A stretch of DNA of 21,654 nt from a virus, in IMG/VR virus record IMGVR_UViG_3300046330_000238, positions 1-21,654 of that record; one strand, written 5' to 3'. Under the pieces are notes generated by a model. The model was not told where the DNA came from, did no database searches, and saw only the letters and a list, made by a program, of their open reading frames with translations. This document shows, one piece after another, positions 15,092 to 21,654 of this stretch. The translations under genes were made by a program, and so were the position numbers. The stretch's first letter is position 1. Each line of letters opens with the position of its first letter.

Positions 15092-17383
15092 TTACCAACC
15101 GTAACTTTTAGTTTCGATTTTCTTAGTATAATCACTAATGTTTTTTGCGTATTGTGTTAATTCACGTTCGTAATAATTAGTGTCGTATCCTGCTGCTTTT
15201 TCTTTTTCATCACTAGCAACAGCCTGTACATATCTATTATATTCATCTAAGATGTTTCTCATTAAATTAGAAGCATCTCCTATTTTAACTTCTTTTCCTC
15301 TTGGATCTAATCCAATTAGCATATCGCCATATTTTCCTTTTTCTCCTTTAGTTAAAGCATCTTTGATTTGATTTGATAATGCATCAATTGCATCTAAAAC
15401 TACCTGGTCAATTGGCATTGCAGCTGCTTTTTTAGCTAAGATTGCGTTGTATCTTGCTTTATTTTCATCTTTAAATGCTCTAGGATCCATTATTGCAGTT
15501 GCTCCTTTTCTTGCAGCTTCTCTGTCTGCTTTTAATGAAGCTGTTGAATATCTTGCATCAAGAACTGTTAAGTCTAAACAATATGCTCTATCAGCTAAAT
15601 CAACTACTTGTTTCAAACTTGAAATACCGGTACCATATTGATCGTTAGCACTTGATTTATTGATTCCAGCAGAATCATCTCTTTTAGTTTTTACTAAAGT
15701 TCTACCAGTTGCTTGTCTACTGTGCTTGCTCCATTCTGTATTCATCCATTCGTTAGAACCGTCTGTTATTGCTAATAATGTATTTGCTGGAACAGATTTT
15801 GAGTTGTATGAGTTTTTACCAGCATATGGATTTTCTTTTTCATTTGTTGTAAAGTAAAAATAAACAGCTCTTGCTCTTTTCTCTTTCTTTGCCTGATCTG
15901 GCGTCATTTCAAGAATATCAATGTCTTGAATTTTATCAAGTGCTAATTTAGCCATATTGTAAAAAGCCTGTGGAAGATCTTTTGGCATTGCATATGCTCC
16001 CATTAATAAACTTGCAAGTTTTGCTGATGCAAAAGCCTCGTTTAATGTACCTTCATTTAATTTATTCTCAACGAATTCTGAGAATGATTCATAAATAAAT
16101 TTTGTTTTCATATCTTTTGTGTTTTTGTTTTCATCTAAATCTACCATCCATCCGTATTCAACGTATGCAATAGCATCTTCTGGTTTTACGTCCCATTTTT
16201 CTGCTGCGTCCAATACTATTTTTCTAGTAATTTTTGAATTTGGATATTTTGACATTGCTTTATCAAAACCACCAGGTACCCAAATTTTTGGAGCCTTTTC
16301 AGTTGCTTCTGAAACCATTACATTTTTAAGGATCGCTTTTCCAGACTTAGATAAACTAATTCCATCTTCAGATACATTAAAGTGTCTAGAATTTCTTTTT
16401 AACCATCTTTTAGAATCTGATGTCATCTCTTTTAATAAGTTATCAAACTCTTCTTGAGAAATCTTACCATCTTTGATCGCTTCTAAAACTTTATTTCTAA
16501 TTTTAGCTGCTTTACCAACTACAACTGCTGGATGATTTTCAGTATATTGTCTTTTTATCGTAATGTTTCTTTCGTTAACTACAGATTCTGCAGCCATTCC
16601 ATAACAATCTGTGAATTCATCGATGTCAAACCCATAATGATCTACTAGATCAACAATTTCGTCAGGGAAATCCATCTCATCATTTCTCATTGATTTTCTA
16701 AGACCAGTTACTTTGTCATAATTTGTATAAACAAAGTCAGCTAAGTCATAACACGATGGTTTATCTCCCGCCATGTCTACTAGTTTATCTAGGGATAATG
16801 CTTTAGCTTCAGTTACTACTGATTCATTAAGACCCCATTTTTTCATTTGTTCTTGACCTTTTTTGTCTAATTCAGTCATATCAAAATCTAAAATTTCATC
16901 TCTACCATCAAAATCATAAGAAATATCTTTTGCATTTAAGTAGTTTAATATTTGTTTAAGGTCTTCTCTTGAAATTCCACTCACATCATATTCTTCATTA
17001 GTTATTCTAGATTCGTCTAATTCTTCTGAATTTTCATCATGCGCATCTAAAAATGATTCATCTAACTTTTTAATGTTTTTGATAATTGTATCTACTGAAT
17101 CATTCCATTTACCATAGATTGGTGGATTTTTCATACCAACCCCCATAGCGTCGTTTGAAACGTCTCCATTAGAATTGATTGAATAAGAACCACCATCAAA
17201 TTCTTCTCCGGCAAAATCTAAGTCAAAAGAATCCTCTTCTAATGTTCTTGTATTTACTGTACATTTTTCACCATGTATTTTTGCAATTGCCTTTGCATAA
17301 GTTTCAGCAACTTTTTTAGTGTCTTCAATAGACAATCCCATCGGTTTGAAACTGCCTTCATTTAAGAATTGGTTGAAATTCAT
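15092..17383 (-). CDS. Large modular prohead-core-like protein with repeated cleavage-type motifs
   Basis: A 763-residue protein with no enzyme motif. It begins MNFNQFLNEG, a short tag. Acidic helical modules are punctuated by similar motifs: ESVVTE then A at 187-193, ESVVNE then R at 266-272, VMVSE then A at 355-360, and FSEFVENKLNE then G at 434-445 followed by TLNE then A. The last is preceded by MKTKFIYES, so residues 425-444 look exactly like a tag-bearing N-terminus lying inside the chain, as if two tagged genes had fused. T4 prohead protease gp21 cuts after [LI]-x-E, and these sites fit with V added, so processing into several pieces is predicted. Residues 455-763 form a basic, helical domain ending in YGW. 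Possible major core or internal protein; inference. Confidence 0.7.
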   Translation of the reverse strand: MNFNQFLNEGSFKPMGLSIEDTKKVAETYAKAIAKIHGEKCTVNTRTLEEDSFDLDFAGEEFDGGSYSINSNGDVSNDAMGVGMKNPPIYGKWNDSVDTIIKNIKKLDESFLDAHDENSEELDESRITNEEYDVSGISREDLKQILNYLNAKDISYDFDGRDEILDFDMTELDKKGQEQMKKWGLNESVVTEAKALSLDKLVDMAGDKPSCYDLADFVYTNYDKVTGLRKSMRNDEMDFPDEIVDLVDHYGFDIDEFTDCYGMAAESVVNERNITIKRQYTENHPAVVVGKAAKIRNKVLEAIKDGKISQEEFDNLLKEMTSDSKRWLKRNSRHFNVSEDGISLSKSGKAILKNVMVSEATEKAPKIWVPGGFDKAMSKYPNSKITRKIVLDAAEKWDVKPEDAIAYVEYGWMVDLDENKNTKDMKTKFIYESFSEFVENKLNEGTLNEAFASAKLASLLMGAYAMPKDLPQAFYNMAKLALDKIQDIDILEMTPDQAKKEKRARAVYFYFTTNEKENPYAGKNSYNSKSVPANTLLAITDGSNEWMNTEWSKHSRQATGRTLVKTKRDDSAGINKSSANDQYGTGISSLKQVVDLADRAYCLDLTVLDARYSTASLKADREAARKGATAIMDPRAFKDENKARYNAILAKKAAAMPIDQVVLDAIDALSNQIKDALTKGEKGKYGDMLIGLDPRGKEVKIGDASNLMRNILDEYNRYVQAVASDEKEKAAGYDTNYYERELTQYAKNISDYTKKIETKSYGW

Positions 17384-17405
17384 AATTTTTTATTTTATTT
17401 ATGTT

Positions 17406-19280
17406 TTATATATCTTTATTAATAAACTGCTCAAATGTCATTATTTCTGTTGAAACCGATTCAGCAACAACTCCCATTGAATCTTCAATTTTAGACTTTA
17501 ATTCATTATACATTCCATGAATTGCCTTTGGTGTTAAATTATTGAATTGTTTTTCATCATTTGCTAATAACGCGTTTCTAACTGCAGTTGCCGAAACGTC
17601 ATCATCTGTTCTTGGAATTTCAAAAAGTCCAAAATCAGCTCTTACGTTTAATTGATCTCTATAAGAATCATTATTAACTTGATAACCATAGCTTGCCATT
17701 CTATCGCTTCCAGTTCCCCAAAGTACTGGTTCGTAGTTTGGTCGTATTTCATTAAACATCGTATCGATTCCTCCAGTTGGAACAACAAATATTTCTTTTA
17801 AGAATGTGTATTGTTTTTTAACATTATTGAACATTTCAATTTGAGTGTTTTCATCATATGGTCTGCTAAATTCGTCTCCCTTCTTTTTGGTTTTTGATTT
17901 AACTAAAAATACAACTACTGGGTAACCATTCTCTTTATGAAGCGCTTCTAATACTTTAGCATGTCCTAATGTAAACGGTTGAAATCTACCAACAAACATA
18001 TTTACTGGTTGTTTTCCTTGTTCAGTGTGATTAACTTTAAGAGCCTCATTTAGGTCAACAGAAGCCTTAATTTTATTATGTAACATAAAGTTTTGATAAT
18101 CATAGATTGAATTCTCATCAGTATGTTCAACGAATATCTTTTCGCTGATTTTATCGATGATTTCATTCATACGTTTCATAGTATCTTCATCAATAAGATC
18201 TGTTGTTTTTGTTCTTTTCTTTCTAAAAGAACTTAAAATCATTTTAAAAAGCTCTGCTAAAACATCGTTTGCAACGAATTTTAAAGTCTTTTCATTTTTA
18301 ATGTATTTAGTATTTAATTTAAAAGATTCAGCAGAAGAAAATTCTGCACTTTCAAAGTTAACACCAATATATTTTGAAGAGTTTTTATCGATGTAGGAAT
18401 TAAAGATAACTGATAATGTTTCAAGATATCTGTAATCTGCATTTTCCTCTTCTAATTTAATATCGTCTAAATTATATTGTGCCAAATATTCTAAAACGTC
18501 AGTAACTGCAATTTGATACATGTGACTTGAACTTTGGTCTTCAGTATTGATTGTTCTATTAAAATCTTCAAGCTTAAATGAGTTCATGAATTTACCGTCA
18601 ATAAAATTAACAATAAGTCCATCGATTTCGCTCTCAAGATCAGCGTTCAATGATGATGTGCTAATACTTGGATTAAATAGTTTAAATATTTTGCTTGTAA
18701 AACTTGATTTGTCTTTAGTTTCTATTAAGTAATCGAAAGAATCAGAAAATTCTCGATCGCTCATTCCTAATAATTCAAGTAATTCATCTCTTTGTAATTG
18801 AGATAAATAGCCATCAAAAACAATATTTGGGGCTTGAACATTTAAGGTCTTTGACCATTTCTTTAAGATTTCTGGGTCATTAATTGTTTTTTTAACCTTA
18901 CCATTTTCTCCAATCTGTTGAATGTGCGTAAGTATTAAATTATTTGTTGGTGTATTTGTATAAGATATTTTGGATGCTCCAAGTTCTGGTAAATAATCAA
19001 AACCGAATCTCCAATCATCTGGCATTTCGTTTTTAATAGTGGTTGGTAAACTCTGCATATAATTGATTGCAATCTCATATAATGAAATGATTGTTCTGTC
19101 AACTAAATTTAATTTGTCAGAATTAGAAGATTTGTAGTATTCAAATCCATCTGATTTTCTTCTAACAAGAAATGTGGGAGCTGCAACTTTTTCAGTTACT
19201 AGCACCCTATTCTTTAACATATCAATAAAAGATTCTCTATTTGTTTCGTTAAAGTATTCTCTTAATTTTTGTAATGCCAT
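17406..19280 (-). CDS. Fusion of ligase-like nucleotidyltransferase and NMN-adenylyltransferase-like domains
   Basis: 624 residues. The C-terminal domain is a class I-fold nucleotidylyltransferase: VGRFQPFTLGHAKVL at 430-444 (the GRFQPxHxGH-type loop, with Thr-Leu-Gly-His), and ATAVRNAL at 564-571 (ISxTxxR-type loop). This matches NadR/NMNAT-like adenylyltransferases, though a related cytidylyltransferase is possible. The N-terminal domain shows KSDG at 42-45 (K-x-D-G nucleotidyltransferase motif I), RFGFDYLPEL at 91-100, EIDGLIVNF at 218-226 (motif IV) and SFKLEDF at 234-240 (motif V lysine), the pattern of DNA/RNA ligase superfamily enzymes. The chain ends ESVSTEIMTFEQFINKDI, a C-terminal tag. 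Its ATG shares one base with the preceding stop (TAATG). Substrates unproven; could be NAD metabolism or nucleic-acid repair. Confidence 0.75.
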   Translation of the reverse strand: MALQKLREYFNETNRESFIDMLKNRVLVTEKVAAPTFLVRRKSDGFEYYKSSNSDKLNLVDRTIISLYEIAINYMQSLPTTIKNEMPDDWRFGFDYLPELGASKISYTNTPTNNLILTHIQQIGENGKVKKTINDPEILKKWSKTLNVQAPNIVFDGYLSQLQRDELLELLGMSDREFSDSFDYLIETKDKSSFTSKIFKLFNPSISTSSLNADLESEIDGLIVNFIDGKFMNSFKLEDFNRTINTEDQSSSHMYQIAVTDVLEYLAQYNLDDIKLEEENADYRYLETLSVIFNSYIDKNSSKYIGVNFESAEFSSAESFKLNTKYIKNEKTLKFVANDVLAELFKMILSSFRKKRTKTTDLIDEDTMKRMNEIIDKISEKIFVEHTDENSIYDYQNFMLHNKIKASVDLNEALKVNHTEQGKQPVNMFVGRFQPFTLGHAKVLEALHKENGYPVVVFLVKSKTKKKGDEFSRPYDENTQIEMFNNVKKQYTFLKEIFVVPTGGIDTMFNEIRPNYEPVLWGTGSDRMASYGYQVNNDSYRDQLNVRADFGLFEIPRTDDDVSATAVRNALLANDEKQFNNLTPKAIHGMYNELKSKIEDSMGVVAESVSTEIMTFEQFINKDI

Positions 19281-20569
19281 TATCTTCCGTATTTTATAAT
19301 TCCCATTAGCTGATTTATCGCAGCAAACGTTCCTGTTAATTTGTACATGTGTCCTTTGTATGAAAATACAATACCTTCAGTCGGTATAATCGATTGAATT
19401 CCTCCGATTCTCTCTAGTCTATCAAGTTCTTTCGCAACTTTTTCAATTTGAGTAAGGTCTCCATTTAATTTAATTTTGTCAGCTTCTGTTCTGATTTCGG
19501 TATGCAATCTTTGCATTTCTTTATCTGGCGAAGCAGCAACAAAATTACTTGCATTCTTTAAGATAACACTACCCAATTCTAAGAAAAGATCTTCAAATGG
19601 TCTAATGTTTTCTTTGAATTTCTTTTTAGCGTCCTCTTTGTCAAACTTCTTAATTGCCTCTGCTTGTTCTTTAGTTAATTCTTTGTCTAATGAACGCATG
19701 TTTAATGTTTTCTTGTCATCATAAGCCCATCTTAGTAATAAACCTTCTTTAATATTCTGTGGAAGATCACCAAAGATAGATTCAATTTGCTCTCTCCACC
19801 ACATTTCATGGTATCTTGCAACAGAATCTGAATCTGTTAAATTATAACGATTTTTAAGAGCTTCAACCTTTCCAATAAACTTAGACTGATTCTCTTCAAA
19901 ATCCATATCCTTCTGTAATTTAATAACTTGTGGGGGAATAATTGTAAATGTGCTTCCAATATGAGCATTTAGGTCTTTTAATATACCTGCAACACTTTTA
20001 GCCGCACTATTATCGTCTCCAATAATATTTCCAGCACCATCAGTCTTTTTAACACCATGGAATTGAATTACATCAACATCATAGTGAATAACATTAGGAT
20101 TTGCAGAATATATCAACTCCATGTTCATAAAGTCTAGACCATTCTGGAACACTTCCTCTTGTGTTTTTGTCGGTAATTTTATAAGTAAATTTGCTAAATC
20201 TGCGGCTGCAAATTGAAAAGTATCTTGCACTAATTTGCTTGCATGCCCTTCAAATTTATTTTGGAAATCCTTAAGACTCATTGGGTTTTGCAATTCAGTT
20301 TTATTTCTGGCAAATTTAACTTCACCATTTTGAATAGTTGCAAAAACGTTTTGACCATCTGTTTTTTCAGTAGGTTCCTCTTCAAAGTTTAATTCTCCTT
20401 GAAGTCCACCTATAATCATGTTCTTAAAGTCACCAAATGTCAAATTATTATTATCGAATGGATGGGACATATGTCCTGCTGCTCCACCTTCTAATAATAA
20501 TTGCTCATTTAATTTTGGTTCGTACTTTTCAGTTATGAACTGATTAAAATTAAGGATTTTTGTTTTCAT
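19280..20569 (-). CDS. Tagged protein with DNA/RNA-ligase-superfamily motifs
   Basis: I place the start at the ATG at 20569 (429 residues), because a longer frame would begin inside the upstream terminator and this start brings the tag MKTKILNFNQFITEKYE to the N-terminus. GHMSHPF at 32-38 occurs in related T4-like marine phage proteins. Then come EKTDGQNVFAT at 68-78 (motif I, Lys69), FARN at 86-89, MELIY at 150-154 (motif III), a long helical insertion at about 190-390, EGIVFSY at 398-404 (motif IV) and YKLTG at 409-413 (motif V). The set fits a covalent nucleotidyltransferase of the ligase superfamily. Activity is inferred. FITE, KLNE and LLLE near residues 11-27 offer cleavage sites. It is coupled to the 624-residue gene by a TAATG overlap. 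Confidence 0.7.
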   Translation of the reverse strand: MKTKILNFNQFITEKYEPKLNEQLLLEGGAAGHMSHPFDNNNLTFGDFKNMIIGGLQGELNFEEEPTEKTDGQNVFATIQNGEVKFARNKTELQNPMSLKDFQNKFEGHASKLVQDTFQFAAADLANLLIKLPTKTQEEVFQNGLDFMNMELIYSANPNVIHYDVDVIQFHGVKKTDGAGNIIGDDNSAAKSVAGILKDLNAHIGSTFTIIPPQVIKLQKDMDFEENQSKFIGKVEALKNRYNLTDSDSVARYHEMWWREQIESIFGDLPQNIKEGLLLRWAYDDKKTLNMRSLDKELTKEQAEAIKKFDKEDAKKKFKENIRPFEDLFLELGSVILKNASNFVAASPDKEMQRLHTEIRTEADKIKLNGDLTQIEKVAKELDRLERIGGIQSIIPTEGIVFSYKGHMYKLTGTFAAINQLMGIIKYGR

Positions 20570-20586
20570 AGTGTAAATATAATAAA

Positions 20587-20616
20587 AATACCTGACATGG
20601 TAAAACATCAGGTATT
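20587..20616 (-). terminator. Rho-independent terminator between the first two core genes
   Basis: A perfect 9-bp stem (AATACCTGA at 20587-20595, TCAGGTATT at 20608-20616) has a 12-base loop and a T-rich tail on the minus strand. It lies 18 bases past the stop of the right-most gene and only 17 bases before the next ATG, so it may act as an attenuator or leave the downstream genes dependent on read-through, since there is little room for a promoter between them. Confidence 0.78.
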
Positions 20617-20634
20617 ATTTATTTTAATTATTTT

Positions 20635-21654
20635 TTATGATTCTTGAGCAATCATTGCTTCAATAACATCAGATGAAATCCATCCCTTTGCTTTAACAAA
20701 TTCCTTTGCAAGTTTTAAGACTTTCTTTTCTCCATTTGGCGTAACTTCATTTTCTTCACCGTTTTCATTATTATCATTCCACTCTTCAACGCATGCTGAT
20801 ACTTCTTGTTGTACTTGCATACTGCCAGGATTTTCTATTTTTCCAGCAGCTTCATGATAATCTTCCCAGTATTTTGCATCAAATCCTTCATTTGTAACTG
20901 ATTCTCCTAAAGAGCTTGTTAACATTCCAACTGCAGCACCGTAATCTCCATCACATTTACCAAGAATTCCTTTAACTACTTCTTCCGCTTTAGTTTCGTC
21001 AAATTCCTCTTTAAAAGCATCTTTTAAAACAGTCATTGCATATTCTTTAAATTGATCATCCGACGTAATGTCTTCTTCATTGATTTCAGCTTCTGTAATT
21101 ACAGATTCTTTAATCCCTAATTCTTTTAATGATTTAACTTTTTTACCTGCAGATTCTTCATCATCTTCGTCAGCGTATGCTAATAAACCAGCTGCGATTA
21201 ATCTTTTGTAGATTTCTCCTTTAACTAATTCAAAATCAATTGAGTCACTTGAATTTTCCCAAGTATCTGCAACATATTCTGGATCAATCCAACCATATCC
21301 TGATTTAATGTTTTTAACCATGTCATTAAAATCAGCATCGAATTGTTTAACTGCTCCTTCGTAAACTGTTCCTAAAACCTCTTCTTTATCGTTAAATTTC
21401 TTAATAGATTTTTTAACAGTGTTTAATGCTTTAATAACTGTATCGATAACTCCAGCATCGATGTCATTTCCTGCTAAAGTTGAACCATATAAGTTAGCTA
21501 AATTTTGAGTTGCTGAATATAATTCGTTTCCAATAACATCCTTTGGTAATCTAAAGAATGCCTCAGAAACTGCTAGTTCAAGATCTTTGTCTTTATCGGC
21601 AATAACTTCTTCTAATTCGGCTTCTAAAGCTTTCTTTTGAGCTGTCATTTCTTT
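20635..21654 (-). CDS. Modular acidic core-like protein with ESV-x-x-E motifs (probably cut by the window edge)
   Basis: An ATG at 21648 gives 337 residues, but the frame stays open to the right edge, only 6 bases further, and the first residues (TAQKKALEAELEEV) look internal and lack the tag of neighbours, so the gene probably begins outside. No enzyme motif is seen. It is acidic and helical, with a coiled-coil-like start. Cleavage-type motifs divide it: AVSE then A at 26-30, ESVITE then A at 181-187, ESVTNE then G at 249-255 (numbered from 21648). These repeat the motif of the 763-residue protein, and the two may be paralogous modular proteins of the prohead core. It is followed by a terminator. 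Confidence 0.65.
   Translation of the reverse strand, partial: KEMTAQKKALEAELEEVIADKDKDLELAVSEAFFRLPKDVIGNELYSATQNLANLYGSTLAGNDIDAGVIDTVIKALNTVKKSIKKFNDKEEVLGTVYEGAVKQFDADFNDMVKNIKSGYGWIDPEYVADTWENSSDSIDFELVKGEIYKRLIAAGLLAYADEDDEESAGKKVKSLKELGIKESVITEAEINEEDITSDDQFKEYAMTVLKDAFKEEFDETKAEEVVKGILGKCDGDYGAAVGMLTSSLGESVTNEGFDAKYWEDYHEAAGKIENPGSMQVQQEVSACVEEWNDNNENGEENEVTPNGEKKVLKLAKEFVKAKGWISSDVIEAMIAQES

Noticed and set aside
20570-20608. Longer N-terminus of the ligase-like protein beginning at 20608
   Set aside because: The extra 13 residues would lie in the terminator stem, and the ATG at 20569 places the targeting tag at the exact N-terminus as in other members.
1-21654. CRISPR array, insertion sequence or attachment site
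   Set aside because: No regularly spaced direct repeats, transposase gene or long terminal inverted repeats were seen; repeats found are short hairpins only.

Overview
The window looks like part of a large T4-like (myovirus-type) phage genome whose host is probably a member of the Bacteroidota. Evidence for a phage: every credible gene lies on the minus strand, genes are packed a few bases apart, and the set combines ribonucleotide reductase, a family B DNA polymerase related to T4 gp43, dimeric dUTPase, phage DUF families (DUF6378-like, DUF3008-like) and proteins carrying T4-type capsid-targeting N-termini. The host guess rests on very AT-rich DNA, start codons preceded by A-rich leaders with no Shine-Dalgarno sequence, and the Bacteroidota flavour of NrdB. 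It is an inference. All names come from reading sequence by eye; no database search was run.

Transcription runs right to left, divided by five rho-independent terminators that all point left. (1) Right end, 13972-21654: a virion-core-like block of six genes. It holds two large modular proteins with repeated ESV-x-x-E motifs, two proteins that appear to carry nucleotidyltransferase (DNA/RNA ligase superfamily) motifs, one of them fused to an NMN-adenylyltransferase-like domain, and two smaller proteins. Most carry a short [FY]-x-[EQ]-[FY]-[ILV]-x-E tag at the N-terminus, internally or at the C-terminus, resembling the capsid-targeting sequence of the T4 internal proteins. (2) 11362-13847: a small unknown gene, a TROVE/vWA (DUF2828-like) protein, a tagged 121-residue protein and then about 340 bases without a gene that fold into nested stems and end in a terminator, a candidate structured RNA. 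(3) 8431-11306: two small genes, an SGNH-like protein and a myo-inositol-1-phosphate synthase. (4) 1683-8369: HAD-like phosphatase, FkbM methyltransferase, a thymine-hypermodification-like helical protein, dUTPase, the N-terminal half of a family B polymerase, NrdB and NrdA. (5) 1-1547: an ATP-grasp enzyme that also carries the tag, and the N-terminal part of an alanine-dehydrogenase-like enzyme cut by the window edge.

Taken together, block 4 supplies and perhaps modifies dNTPs for replication, block 3 suggests inositol or sugar chemistry, and block 1 looks like prohead core or internal proteins. The most unusual possibilities are a set of enzymes addressed to the capsid interior (two ligase-like proteins, an NMNAT-like domain, an ATP-grasp enzyme), a Ro-like TROVE protein encoded close to a structured RNA, and a DNA polymerase that stops between motifs A and B.
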